64,000 nt of DNA from Bradyrhizobium sp. CER78 (GCF_029846235.1 NZ_JARVWP010000008.1:248001-312000), one strand, 5' to 3'; numbered from the stretch's first letter, positions 7,656-16,894 are shown. Translations and numbers: made by a program. Notes: a model not told the origin generated them from the letters alone.

Positions 7656-8774
7656 GTGAGCGAACCCTCCCCGCTGCTGGATGAGATCAGGAAGCTGATC
7701 AAGCTGTCCGGGCCGATGCCGGTCTGGCGCTACATGGAATTGTGCCTGATGCATCCGCGCTACGGTTACTATCTGTCGCGCGATCCGCTCGGCCGCGAGG
7801 GCGATTTCACCACGGCGCCCGAGGTCAGCCAGATGTTCGGCGAACTGCTCGGGCTGTGGAGCGCCTCGATCTGGCGCGCGATCGGCTCGCCGGACACGCT
7901 CCGCCTGATCGAGCTAGGGCCCGGCCGCGGCACCATGATGTCCGACGCGCTGCGTGCGCTGCGCGTGCTGCCGCCGCTCTACCAGTCGCTCAGCATCCAC
8001 CTGGTCGAGGTCAATCCGGTGCTGCGCGAGAAGCAGCAAGCCACGCTGACCGGCGTGCGCAACATCACCTGGCACGACAGCATCGACGACGTGCCCGAGG
8101 GACCGGCGGTCATCCTCGCCAACGAATATTTCGACGTGCTGCCGATTCACCAGATGGTCCGCCGCGAGACCGGCTGGCATGAGCGCACGGTCGGAATGGA
8201 CGCCAATGGCAACCTGTATTTCGCGCCCGCCCCCGAGCCGACACCGCACTTCGAGGTGCTGCTGCCGCCGCTGGTGCGGGCCGCGCCGCTCGGTGCGGTG
8301 TTCGAATGGCGGCCCGACAACGAGATCATGAAGCTCGCCACGCGGGTGCGCGACCAGGACGGCGCCGCGCTGATCATCGATTACGGCCATCTGCGCAGCG
8401 ACGCCGGCGACACCTTCCAGGCGATCGCGCGCCACAGCTTCGCCGACCCGCTGAAGAACCCCGGACAGGCCGACGTGACCGCGCATGTCGACTTCCAGGC
8501 CCTGGCGCGGGCCGCCGAGGACGTCGGCGCGCTCGTCCACGGGCCGGCGACGCAGGGCGACTTCCTCAAGCGTCTCGGCGTCGAGGCCCGCGCCGCCGGA
8601 CTGATGGCGAAGGCAAGCCCCGAAATGTCCGCCGACATTGCCGGCGCGCTGAAGCGGCTGACCGAACCCGGGCGCGGCGGGATGGGCTCGATGTTCAAGG
8701 TCATGGCCATCTCCGACCCGCAGCTCACCTCGATCGCGGGCCTCAGCGATCAGCCTGACGAGACCGAACAATGA
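7656..8774 (+). CDS. SAM-dependent methyltransferase, MidA/NDUFAF7 family
   Basis: A 372 aa class I methyltransferase starting at GTG 7656 behind a strong AAGGAAGG. The SAM-binding loop ELGPGRGTMM is near residue 88; NEYFDVLPIHQM and the C-terminal GSMFKVMAIS are typical of the family. The eukaryotic member NDUFAF7 dimethylates an arginine of a complex I subunit during assembly; a complex I role here is inferred from that. The stop overlaps the pgeF start in ATGA, indicating translational coupling. Confidence 0.9.
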   Translation: MSEPSPLLDEIRKLIKLSGPMPVWRYMELCLMHPRYGYYLSRDPLGREGDFTTAPEVSQMFGELLGLWSASIWRAIGSPDTLRLIELGPGRGTMMSDALRALRVLPPLYQSLSIHLVEVNPVLREKQQATLTGVRNITWHDSIDDVPEGPAVILANEYFDVLPIHQMVRRETGWHERTVGMDANGNLYFAPAPEPTPHFEVLLPPLVRAAPLGAVFEWRPDNEIMKLATRVRDQDGAALIIDYGHLRSDAGDTFQAIARHSFADPLKNPGQADVTAHVDFQALARAAEDVGALVHGPATQGDFLKRLGVEARAAGLMAKASPEMSADIAGALKRLTEPGRGGMGSMFKVMAISDPQLTSIAGLSDQPDETEQ

Positions 8775-9538
8775 CATTGGGATCACCGTTGCTGTCGGCC
8801 ATTCCAGGCCTGCGCCATGCCTTCTTCTCGCGCGAGGGCGGCGTGTCCCAAGGCATCTATGCCGGCCTCAATGGCGGGCTCGGCTCAAGGGACGATCCGG
8901 CCAAGGTCGTGGAGAACCGGCGGCGGATGGCGGAGCAACTCGGCGTGCCGCTCGATCATTTGATCAGCGTGCATCAGGTGCACTCGCCCGACGCTGTCGT
9001 CGTGGACAGCCCGTGGAATGGCGCGGCGCGCCCGAAGGCGGATGCGCTGGTCACACGTACCGAAGGTCTTGCGATCTCGGTCACGACGGCCGACTGCGGC
9101 CCGATCCTGTTCGTCGATCCCACTGCGCGGGTGATCGGCGCGGCGCATGCCGGCTGGAAGGGCGCGCTGACCGGCGTGCTGGAATCGACCATCGATGCGA
9201 TGGAGAAGCTCGGCGCCGAGCGCGGCGGCATCGTCGCCGCCATCGGCCCGCTGATCCGCAAGGAATCCTACGAGGTCGGCAACGAGTTCGTCGAACGCTT
9301 CATCGAGGCCGATGCCGAGAACGGCATGTTCTTCATGCCCAGCGAACGCGACGGACACGCGATGTTCGATCTCCCCGGCTTCATCCGCATGCGACTGGAA
9401 AACGCCGGCGTGCTGATGATCGACGATCTCGGCATCGACACCTATTCCGACGAGCGCTGCTTCAGCTACCGCCGCTCCGTGCATCGCAAGGAAGGCGACT
9501 ACGGCCGGCACGTTCACGCCATCGCGCTGGAAGGCTGA
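8771..9538 (+). CDS. pgeF: Peptidoglycan editing factor PgeF (YfiH, copper oxidase fold)
   Basis: A 255 aa member of the YfiH/DUF152 family, formerly called polyphenol oxidase or laccase. In E. coli it hydrolyses faulty muropeptide precursors carrying L-Ser in place of L-Ala. Metal-site residues are visible in TTADCGPILFVDP (Cys) and AAHAGWKGA (His); the C-terminus has DERCFSYRR. Coupled to the upstream methyltransferase by a 4 bp overlap and close to lgt. Confidence 0.93.
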   Translation: MTLGSPLLSAIPGLRHAFFSREGGVSQGIYAGLNGGLGSRDDPAKVVENRRRMAEQLGVPLDHLISVHQVHSPDAVVVDSPWNGAARPKADALVTRTEGLAISVTTADCGPILFVDPTARVIGAAHAGWKGALTGVLESTIDAMEKLGAERGGIVAAIGPLIRKESYEVGNEFVERFIEADAENGMFFMPSERDGHAMFDLPGFIRMRLENAGVLMIDDLGIDTYSDERCFSYRRSVHRKEGDYGRHVHAIALEG

Positions 9539-9574
9539 CGCCGAACTCTTCGCCATATTTGTGCGATAACGCGC

Positions 9575-9605
9575 TTGACTCTCCACCTGCTGGAGACCGG
9601 ACAAG
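9575..9605 (+). promoter_or_regulatory. MerR-type promoter/operator upstream of the MerR gene
   Basis: TTGACT (9575-9580) is followed by the perfect dyad TCTCCA-CCTGC-TGGAGA (9580-9596) and a poor -10-like GACAAG at 9600-9605, a spacer of 19 bp. Long spacers containing a dyad are the hallmark of promoters activated by MerR-family proteins through DNA distortion. It lies 7 bp before the merR-type ATG, so autoregulation is likely. Confidence 0.7.
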
Positions 9606-9611
9606 CGGCGC

Positions 9612-10067
9612 ATGACACAACGCACCTACAGCATCGGCGAGGCGGCGCGGCTCAGCGGAATGAGTGTCCGCAAGCTCCGCTTCTATTCGGACCAAGGTCT
9701 GCTGCCGCCGGCCGGCCGCACCGCGAGCGGCTATCGCGTCTTCACCGACGACGAGCTGGTTCGCCTCGACCTGATCCGCTGCCTGCGCGATGCGGGGCTC
9801 GGTCTCGACGCCATCCGTGAGGTCCTGACCAAGGAGCTTTCGCTGGTCGAGGCGCTGAAGCTCCGGCTCGAGACGCTGGAAGCGGAGATCGCGGCGCAGC
9901 GCCGCGTCGCCTCGGCCCTGCGGGCTGCGTTGCGTTCACCGCAACTCACCGAAGCAGATTTGAGGAGATTTCTGACCATGACGCAGCTGTCCCGCACTGA
10001 GCGCCGCAACGTCGTCGAACGCTTTTTCGAGAAAGTGTCCGACGGCATCAACATCGACCGGACGTAG
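9612..10067 (+). CDS. MerR-family transcriptional regulator, truncated by an in-frame amber codon
   Basis: A 151 aa protein with the MerR winged helix at residues 5-75 (TYSIGEAARLSGMSVRKLRFY... then SGYRVFTDDELVRL) and a dimerisation helix to about residue 115. No Cys ligands typical of metal sensors are seen, so an organic effector is more likely. The frame stops at TAG 10065-10067 and continues in the same frame at once into the coding region ending 10544, so this appears to be the N-terminal part of a longer regulator. DNA binding and dimerisation could still work without the effector domain. Confidence 0.85.
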   Translation: MTQRTYSIGEAARLSGMSVRKLRFYSDQGLLPPAGRTASGYRVFTDDELVRLDLIRCLRDAGLGLDAIREVLTKELSLVEALKLRLETLEAEIAAQRRVASALRAALRSPQLTEADLRRFLTMTQLSRTERRNVVERFFEKVSDGINIDRT

Positions 10068-10544
10068 ATCCGGCAGATGATCGAAACCAGCGTGCCCGAA
10101 TTGCCTGACGAGCCGACGCCCGAACAATGCGATGCCTGGATCGAGCTGTCGCAGATGCTCAGCGATCCCACGCTTGTCGCCGACATGCGCGCCAACGCCG
10201 AAGACGTCTGGAATCACCACGTGCTGGATCTCGCCGCCTGGCAAGAGGCCAACGAGGCCGTGCTGGCCAGGGCAAAAGAGATCATCGCGCGCGGCCTCGC
10301 GCCGACTTCGGAGGCCGGCCAGGCGCTGGCGCGCGATTGGCTGGAGACGTCGGCGCGATTGCTGAGGCGAGAGCCCGATCCGGAATTCCGCAACTGGATT
10401 CGCGGCAAGTATGCGCTGCACGACGCTCGTGCGGCGCGCTACTGGGAGCTGGTCGCCGTCATGCGCGGGCAATCGCCGCACGCGAGCCCGAACCGCGAAT
10501 GGGCCTGGATCACCGAAGCCATGCGGCACCATCTCTCTGACTGA
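10068..10544 (+). pseudogene. C-terminal effector domain of the MerR regulator, separated by the amber stop
   Basis: In the same frame as the upstream MerR part, with only the TAG between (DGINIDRT-stop-IRQMIETSVPE). From ATG 10077 it could give a 155 aa helical, Trp-rich protein (EDVWNHHVLDLAAWQEANE, REWAWITEAMRHHLSD). A TGG to TAG change at one base would explain the break. There is no Shine-Dalgarno sequence before 10077, so independent translation is doubtful; readthrough or reinitiation is possible. Confidence 0.75.
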
Positions 10545-10646
10545 GCAGGGAAATCCGAATCCTCGTGGCACGGCCGCCGGATCGGTTAAGGGCTGTGGCC
10601 GTCCTGCCCTAGACGTTAAGCCGTTTTAACGATATCGCAGGACGCA

Positions 10647-11267
10647 ATGAGGGAAGCGTCAAACCACCAGTTTCAAACTGGGACAGCCGTGCGTGCCGCG
10701 CTCGCAGCCAGCTGGCTGGCGATCGCCTGCGCGCTCGGCGGCTGCGCGGCCGGCGGCAATGTCGCCGACTCCTACGCCATGGCCACGCCGGCGAGCGGCG
10801 GCGCAACCGTCGCGTTCGAATCGATCGACGGCCCGCCGCCTCAGGTGTTCGACCGCATGGTGGGCGTGCTCGACAGCGAATCCAAGCTGCGCAGCCTGTC
10901 AATCGTGTCGCGCGAGGGCAGCGCGTCCTATCGCGTGCGCAGCTATTTGTCGGCGCAGGTGGTGCGCGGCCGCACCATGATCGCGTGGGTCTGGGACGTC
11001 TACGACAGCAACCAGCAACGCGCGCTCCGCCTCTCCGGCGAGGAGCCCGCAGGCAAGGCCGGCCGCGACGCCTGGGCCGCCGCCGACGATCTGGTGCTGC
11101 GCAAGATCGCGCAGGCCGGCCTCAGCGGCCTCTCCAGCATGATCAACGGCGGCCCGGCCGACAGCCCGGCGCCCGCCTCGGCACCGGAGCTCCGTGGGCC
11201 GGCGATGGTCAGCGCCCCGGCCCCCGCCGCGCCCGAGGCCGTGGCACTCAGCTATTCCGCCAACTAA
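10647..11267 (+). CDS. Putative lipoprotein of unknown function upstream of prs
   Basis: A 206 aa protein with a hydrophobic signal segment (AALAASWLAIACALGGC) ending in a lipobox L-G-G-C, so the mature protein would begin at Cys33 and be membrane-anchored in the periplasm. The central region (GPPPQVFDRMVGVLDSES... YRVRSYLSAQVV...) is globular; the tail is Pro/Ala-rich. GTG 10689 is a possible later start. I do not recognise a named family. It lies 180 bp before prs in the same direction. Confidence 0.75.
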   Translation: MREASNHQFQTGTAVRAALAASWLAIACALGGCAAGGNVADSYAMATPASGGATVAFESIDGPPPQVFDRMVGVLDSESKLRSLSIVSREGSASYRVRSYLSAQVVRGRTMIAWVWDVYDSNQQRALRLSGEEPAGKAGRDAWAAADDLVLRKIAQAGLSGLSSMINGGPADSPAPASAPELRGPAMVSAPAPAAPEAVALSYSAN

Positions 11268-11446
11268 CCCCCGGTATCTCCCGGGGAAACGTGTTTTTTG
11301 CCCAGGAAAACCGCGGCCAAGGCGACCTAATGGGTTGCCATCGGAGCCGCCTGCCTGATATTCCCTCGCGCACCGAAAACCCGCCGGTTCTGTAAGGACT
11401 TGAGATGCTGAACGTCGTATCCAGCAAGGCGCGGGGGGAAGCATCG

Positions 11447-12400
<954 letters not shown>

Positions 12401-12410
12401 TAGTTTACGC

Positions 12411-12492
12411 CGTCATTCCGGGATGGTCCGAAGGACCAGACCCGGAATCTCGAGATTCCGGGTTCGATGCTTCGCATCGCCCCGGAATGACG
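12411..12492. repeat. Intergenic palindromic repeat, family B
   Basis: Begins CGTCATTCCGGGATGGTCC and ends GCATCGCCCCGGAATGACG, with an internal GGAATCTCGAGATTCC palindrome. It lies between the convergent prs and SDR genes, so it may serve as a bidirectional terminator. Other copies are at 18922-19023 and 58951-59063. Confidence 0.8.
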
Positions 12493-12496
12493 AGCA

Positions 12497-13303
12497 TCAA
12501 AACCCCGGCCGCGGCACGTGGCTCATCAGCGTCCGCGCATAGCCGCCATCGACGATGATCTCCTCACCATTGACGTAGGACGAGCGGTCGCTGGCCAGGA
12601 ACAAGGTCGCGTCCGCCATGTCCTGCGGCGCGCCGATCCGGCGCATCGGCACCACGGCGGTGCGGCGCTCGGTGACGCCGGGCGTATCGTAGAACGCCTG
12701 GCTCATCGGCGTGACGACGAGGCCGGGGCTGACCACATTGCTGCGGATGCCGTGCGGCCCCCATTCGGCGGCGAGTTGCTGCGACAGCATCACGACGCCT
12801 GCCTTGCTGACGCTGTAGGCGCCGCTCTGCCCCTGCGCGTTGCTGGCGGCGATCGAGGCGACGTGGATCAGGCTGCCGCGACCGGCCTTGCGCATCTGAC
12901 GGCCGAACGCCTGCGCGCAGATGAAATAGCCGGTGAGGTTGACCGCCAGCACCGCATTCCATTCGGCGAGCGGCAGCGTATCGAGCCCGCCGGGCCGCAG
13001 CACCGCCGCGGTGTTGACGAGGATGCCGCATGAACCAAGCGTGCGCGCGACGGTGTCAGCTGCGGCCGCGACGTTATCCTCGCTGGTGGTGTCGCAGCTT
13101 GCGACGAGATGGCCGTCGCCGAACTCGCGCAGCTTTGCCTTGGTCTCCGCCAGCCCACGCTCGTCGCGATCGAGCGCTGCGACCTTGGCGCCGGCGCGCG
13201 CGAAGCTGACCGCAGTGGCGCGGCCGATGCCGCCGCCTCCGCCGGTGACGACGGCAACGCGGCCCGACAGGCCGAGCCAGTCGGAGGAATGTTGTTCGGT
13301 CAT
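12497..13303 (-). CDS. SDR-family NAD(P)-dependent oxidoreductase
   Basis: Classical short-chain dehydrogenase, 268 aa from ATG 13303 (GGGAGG upstream; an earlier ATG at 13378 has none). It shows the cofactor motif TGGGGGIGRA, NTAAVLRPGG, catalytic Ser in HVASIAASN, YSVSKAG (Tyr and Lys), and the C-terminal EEIIVDGGYARTL. An acidic residue after beta-2 (ALDRDE) suggests NAD(H). The substrate is unknown and neighbours give no hint. Confidence 0.9.
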   Translation of the reverse strand: MTEQHSSDWLGLSGRVAVVTGGGGGIGRATAVSFARAGAKVAALDRDERGLAETKAKLREFGDGHLVASCDTTSEDNVAAAADTVARTLGSCGILVNTAAVLRPGGLDTLPLAEWNAVLAVNLTGYFICAQAFGRQMRKAGRGSLIHVASIAASNAQGQSGAYSVSKAGVVMLSQQLAAEWGPHGIRSNVVSPGLVVTPMSQAFYDTPGVTERRTAVVPMRRIGAPQDMADATLFLASDRSSYVNGEEIIVDGGYARTLMSHVPRPGF

Positions 13304-13435
13304 GGGCGCCTCCCGCGCATTTTGATTTATGGCGGCAAGCATAACCGAACGCACAGCGCGCGAGAGCGATCCCGGCACGCATGCCGGAATCGCTTTTGCG
13401 TCAGGACTGGAGCGCTTGGTGCTCTTGTTATTTGC

Positions 13436-13501
13436 GCATGATCTTTTCGGAAAACCGCTTCACACTTTGCGCTAACGCGGCCCTCCGGGTCCGGATCACG
13501 C
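13436..13501. repeat. Intergenic palindromic repeat, family E
   Basis: GCATGATCTTTTCGGAAAACCGC...GGGTCCGGATCACGC, an inverted-repeat element between the SDR and ribH genes. Related copies with GCATGATC ends are at 21771-21815 and 30535-30580. Confidence 0.7.
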
Positions 13502-13504
13502 GCT

Positions 13505-14086
13505 TTATCCAGGTATCCCCGCCGCGACCTGGCCGCGCAAACGTTCCAGGCTGAGCAGCGTGTTGGCGCAGGCTTCCGCGACCTCGATCCCCTTGATCAC
13601 GAAGTGCTTGCGGAAGAACTCGTAATGCACCTCGGTCTCGTGGAATTGCTGCGGCGTCAGCACCGCCGAGAACACCGGCACCTCGGTGCGCAACTGCACA
13701 TCCATCAGCGCCTTGATCACGGTGTCGGCGACGAATTCGTGGCGGTAGATGCCGCCATCGACGACCAGCCCGGCCGCGACGATCGCGGTGTAGCGGCGGG
13801 TCTTCGCCAGCAGCTGCGCATGGAGCGGGATCTCGAACGAGCCCGGCACCTCGAACACATCGACATTGGTGATGTGGCGCGCCTCGATCTCCTTCAGGAA
13901 GGAGATGCGGCACTCTTCCACCACGTCGCGATGCCAGGACGATTGCACGAAGGCAACGCGCTGCGGCTTGGCGAAGTGCGGATGCTCCGGCGCCGGCGGA
14001 ATTACCGGCGTGTCGGAAGCGCTTTCTGCTTGGGAGGTTTGGACTTCAGCGTCTTGAACTTCAGTGTCTTGCAACATCTGATTCAT
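13505..14086 (-). CDS. ribH: 6,7-dimethyl-8-ribityllumazine synthase, RibH2 type
   Basis: Condenses the pyrimidine and dihydroxybutanone phosphate precursors of riboflavin. It is 193 aa, with an N-terminal extension of about 45 residues rich in Glu/Gln/Pro before AFVQSSWHRDVVEECR. The catalytic His lies in GGIYRHEFVADTV, followed by VPVFSAVLTPQQFHE. VVDGGIYRHEF in place of the canonical GxVIRGxTxHF resembles the alphaproteobacterial RibH2 group known from Brucella and Mesorhizobium. It stands alone, downstream of an FMN riboswitch, so FMN level probably sets its expression. Confidence 0.93.
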   Translation of the reverse strand: MNQMLQDTEVQDAEVQTSQAESASDTPVIPPAPEHPHFAKPQRVAFVQSSWHRDVVEECRISFLKEIEARHITNVDVFEVPGSFEIPLHAQLLAKTRRYTAIVAAGLVVDGGIYRHEFVADTVIKALMDVQLRTEVPVFSAVLTPQQFHETEVHYEFFRKHFVIKGIEVAEACANTLLSLERLRGQVAAGIPG

Positions 14087-14139
14087 GGCTTTCCTCTTTC
14101 AGGACCAGAATCAGGGCATACGGACAACGACACGAGCCC

Positions 14140-14155
14140 ACGCGAAAAATCGCGT
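14140..14155 (-). promoter_or_regulatory. Hairpin between FMN aptamer and ribH start
   Basis: On the minus strand ACGCGA-TTTT-TCGCGT forms a 6 bp stem just after the aptamer and about 54 nt before the ribH ATG. It is a candidate part of the riboswitch expression platform; the ribosome-binding site is AGAGGAAAG. The switching mechanism is not resolved here. Confidence 0.4.
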
Positions 14156-14168
14156 TGGCTGCCGCAAC

Positions 14169-14315
14169 CGTTCTCTTTCATCCGGACTGTAACCGTCGGC
14201 TTCGGAATCACACCGAATCTGCTGACCCTTTTTCCGGCTTCGCGGAAAAAGGCGCTCGCGGGCTTGGGCTCATCACCCTTACCGCCGGTGGGGATTTTCA
14301 CCCCGCCCTGAGAAC
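14169..14315 (-). promoter_or_regulatory. FMN riboswitch (RFN element) upstream of ribH
   Basis: Read on the minus strand, the element starts TTCTCAGGGCGGGGTGAAA and continues with CCCCACCGGCGGTAA, AGCCCGCGAGC, GGGTCAGCAGATTCGGTG, CCGAAGCCGACGGTTACAG and closes TCCGGATGAAAGAGAACG. These are the conserved arms of the RFN aptamer in the correct order. The AGGGCGGGG/TCCGG core that contacts FMN is intact. It lies 82 nt before ribH and should lower ribH expression when FMN is abundant. Confidence 0.97.
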
Positions 14316-14762
14316 ATCGGCACGCCCGGGATGGACGCGCCTGAGACGAAATATGACCAAACCGCGACAGCCGGGCAAGGCCTTTGGCATGGGGAAACGG
14401 CATGTCCCCATGAGCGCGCCGCGGCTCTTGCAGAGTGGTGTGAGCGCCGGAAGGGCTGATTCACACGCGCGGCGAAGCGCCGGCAAATGGTTAACAAATC
14501 GTTTACCGACCACGAAGATTCCGATTTGTTCGCAAAATCACAAGTGTGGCGGAGATCAGCTGTGGACGATGCGCGCTTTGGCTGTGGACGGACTCGGCGT
14601 GCGGTTGCGCGGATTCCGCAAATCACATCACTTCATCGGCGTCAGGTCCAGGGGCATCCGGAAGCCCGTTTCAGGAACTGCACTCGGCCACGACGCAGTA
14701 TGTCGCAAGTGCCGGCTTCCGTGTGCGTATCAAGCGATCATAAGAACAAGGTCCGAGACGGC
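14316..14762 (+). other. 447 bp intergenic region between the ribH riboswitch and the YbjN gene
   Basis: No convincing gene. It must hold the divergent promoters for ribH and the YbjN gene. TTAA-CAAATCG-TTTA at 14491-14505 matches seven of eight bases of a CtrA box (TTAA-N7-TTAA). GCTGTGGA occurs twice (14559 and 14580). Confidence 0.5.
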
Positions 14763-15263
14763 ATGTCCCTCCTCGAAAGCATTATCGATTCCCGGAACAA
14801 CCCGCTTGCGGTGGTCGAGGATATCGCCACCGACAACAACTGGGCGTTCGAGCGTTCCGGCGAAGACGAGGTGACGATCGTCTCCAAAGGAGACTGGATC
14901 GACTATCAGCTCTCCTTCACCTGGATGGGTGAGATCGAGGCGCTGCATCTCGCCTGCGCCTTCGACATGAAGATGCCGCAGGCGCGCCGCCCCGAGGTGC
15001 AGCGGCTGGTCGCCGCGATCAACGAACAATTGTGGGTCGGTCATTTCGATCTGTGGACCCACACCGGCATGGTGATGCATCGTCAGGCGCTGGTGCTGCC
15101 CGGCGGCCTCACCGCTTCCACTTCGCAATGCGAGGCCATGGTGGTCAACGCGATCCACGCCTGCGAGCGCTACTATCCGGCGTTCCAGTTCGTGGTGTGG
15201 GCCGGCAAGTCGACCGCCGAGGCGATGGCCGCCGCGATGTTCGATACCGAGGGCGAGGCGTAA
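14763..15263 (+). CDS. YbjN domain-containing protein
   Basis: Cytosolic alpha/beta protein of 166 aa with the type III secretion chaperone-like fold. From MSLLESIIDSRNNPLAVVED it continues NNWAFERSGEDEVTI, a short beta-rich half, and a C-terminal helix GKSTAEAMAAAMFDTEGEA. YbjN proteins in enterobacteria affect stress response and motility; the function in Bradyrhizobium is untested. The upstream in-frame extension back to 14487 lacks a ribosome-binding site and is atypical. It is followed by a repeat and proC. Confidence 0.85.
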   Translation: MSLLESIIDSRNNPLAVVEDIATDNNWAFERSGEDEVTIVSKGDWIDYQLSFTWMGEIEALHLACAFDMKMPQARRPEVQRLVAAINEQLWVGHFDLWTHTGMVMHRQALVLPGGLTASTSQCEAMVVNAIHACERYYPAFQFVVWAGKSTAEAMAAAMFDTEGEA

Positions 15264-15296
15264 GGGCTTCGTTCAGCTGCTCCCTCACATTCTGCG

Positions 15297-15440
15297 TCGT
15301 CCCGGCCTAGCGCGCAATTGTGCGCGGGAGCCGGGACCCATACTCCGTGACCTCGGGGCTCGCGCAAACTGCTTGTGGCCCCTTCCTCGCATCACTAGAA
15401 CCATCTGTGGTTATGGGTCCCGGCCTTCGCCGGGACGACG
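15297..15440. repeat. Intergenic palindromic repeat, family A (second copy)
   Basis: CGTCGTCCCGGC...GAGCCGGGACCCATA on the left pairs with GTGGTTATGGGTCCCGGCC...CCGGGACGACG on the right, around a variable middle. The right end reaches to 2 bp before the GTG codon cluster at the proC start. Confidence 0.8.
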
Positions 15441-15453
15441 AGTGGTGGCACCT

Positions 15454-16281
15454 GTGAGCACAAGCAGCGCACTGAAAAATACTTCCGGCACCATCGCGCT
15501 TGCGGGCGCGGGCAAGATGGGCGGCGCCATGCTGACCGGCTGGCTCGCACAGGGGCTTGCGCCCACGCAGCTCGCGGTGATCGATCCGCATCTGTCGCCG
15601 GAGATCTCCGCGCTCGCCGCGAAGGGCGTGCGGCTCAATCCGCAGGCAGCGGATCTCGGCACGGTCGACACGCTTGTCGTCGCGGTGAAGCCGCAATCGT
15701 TCCGCGACGCCGGCGCCGCGCTGAAGGCGCTGGTCGGTCCCTCGACGCTCGTGGTCTCGATCATGGCCGGTACGACCATCGCAGCGCTCGAGGAAGTGGT
15801 CGGCGGCGCGGTGGTGCGCGCGATGCCGAACACGCCGGCGGCAATCGGCCGCGGCATCACGGTCGCGGTGCCGTCAAAGCGCGTCACCGCCGCGCAGCGC
15901 GCCATGACCGATGCACTGCTGAAGGCGACCGGGCTCGTCGAATGGGTCGACGATGAGAGCCTGATGGATGCGGTGACCGCGGTCTCCGGCTCCGGCCCGG
16001 CCTATGTCTTCCTGCTCGCCGAAGAGCTCGCACGCGCCGGCGTCGCGGCCGGCCTGCCCGAGCAGCTCGCGACCACGCTGGCGCGCGCGACCGTCGCCGG
16101 CTCCGGCGAGTTGCTGCATCGCTCGGATCTGCCGTCGGCGACGTTGCGGCAGAATGTCACCTCGCCTGGCGGCACCACCGCCGCAGCGCTCGAGGTGTTG
16201 ATGGCGAATGACGGCCTGCAGCCGCTGATGACCCGCGCCATCGCCGCTGCAACGCGACGCTCGAAGGAATTGGCGAAGTAA
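15454..16281 (+). CDS. proC: Pyrroline-5-carboxylate reductase
   Basis: Last step of proline synthesis: NAD(P)H-dependent reduction of pyrroline-5-carboxylate. It is 275 aa from GTG 15454; GTG 15442 is an alternative and anything earlier lies inside the repeat. Motifs: IALAGAGKMGGAML (nucleotide binding), VVAVKPQ, MPNTPAAIGRG, VSGSGPAYVFLLAEEL and the C-terminal signature TSPGGTTAAALEVL. The repeat immediately upstream leaves very little room for a promoter unless it is co-transcribed with the YbjN gene. Confidence 0.96.
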   Translation: MSTSSALKNTSGTIALAGAGKMGGAMLTGWLAQGLAPTQLAVIDPHLSPEISALAAKGVRLNPQAADLGTVDTLVVAVKPQSFRDAGAALKALVGPSTLVVSIMAGTTIAALEEVVGGAVVRAMPNTPAAIGRGITVAVPSKRVTAAQRAMTDALLKATGLVEWVDDESLMDAVTAVSGSGPAYVFLLAEELARAGVAAGLPEQLATTLARATVAGSGELLHRSDLPSATLRQNVTSPGGTTAAALEVLMANDGLQPLMTRAIAAATRRSKELAK

Positions 16282-16339
16282 CTTCTCGCCTACTTCCCAC
16301 CCGTTGTCCCGTCACCCCCGCGCATCGGCGCAGCCGATG

Positions 16340-16429
16340 TCGCTGGAGGTGCTCGCGAAGCGAGCCTCGAAGGGTGCACGGGCCCGTGACCCATCCTTCG
16401 AGACGCGCTGCGCGCTCCTCAGGATGACG
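16340..16429. repeat. Intergenic palindromic repeat, family C (partial copy)
   Basis: GTCGCTGGAGGTGCTCGCG... then ATCCTTCGAGACGCGCTGC and GCGCTCCTCAGGATGACG. The right half matches the elements at 35601-35704 and 56571-56675; the left half is diverged. It lies between the convergent proC and thioesterase genes. Confidence 0.65.
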
Positions 16430-16465
16430 TTCGAGCAAGCGGACCGGAGCGCATCAGCGATTGGC

Positions 16466-16876
16466 CTACCCCGCTTGTCCCGATGTCCCGGCCAGCCGCT
16501 TATTAAAGCTCTCGACATTGATCAGGCCGCGGGCGTGGCGGCCTTCGCCGAGCTTGCGCGTGCCCTCGAACGCTTCGACCTCGAAGCGGATCACACGACG
16601 CTCCACCGCGACCACCTTTGCGGTGGTCCGCACCGTGGCCCCGACGAGCGCTGCCGCGAAGTGACGGATATCGACCTCGGTCCCGACCGTGACCCAGCCG
16701 GGCTGCAGCGCGGCGCGGATGGCATCGCCCGACGCCATCTCCATTTCCAGGATCATCATCGGCGTCGCATAGACCATCGGCATGCCCGGCACGAAATGCC
16801 CGACCGTGCGTTCCGGCGGCACCACCAGCATGCGTTCGGCGTTCATGCCGATCTTGATGAAGTCGCGTGCGTCCAT
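16466..16876 (-). CDS. Hotdog-fold thioesterase family protein
   Basis: A 136 aa single hotdog-fold protein, resembling the FlK-like thioesterase group. From MDARDFIKIGMNAERML, with GAGG upstream, it continues TVGHFVPGMPMVYATP, MILEMEMASGDAIRAALQPG (acidic catalytic residue in the central helix), VGTEVDIRHFAA and RVIRFEVEAFEGTRKLGEGRHARGLI. FlK hydrolyses fluoroacetyl-CoA in Streptomyces, but most homologues do not, and this Glu/His/Thr arrangement does not settle the substrate. It is 40 kb from the dehalogenase at 56.7 kb, so no functional link is implied by position. Confidence 0.8.
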   Translation of the reverse strand: MDARDFIKIGMNAERMLVVPPERTVGHFVPGMPMVYATPMMILEMEMASGDAIRAALQPGWVTVGTEVDIRHFAAALVGATVRTTAKVVAVERRVIRFEVEAFEGTRKLGEGRHARGLINVESFNKRLAGTSGQAG

Positions 16877-16894
16877 TGGTGCCTCAGGAAAACT

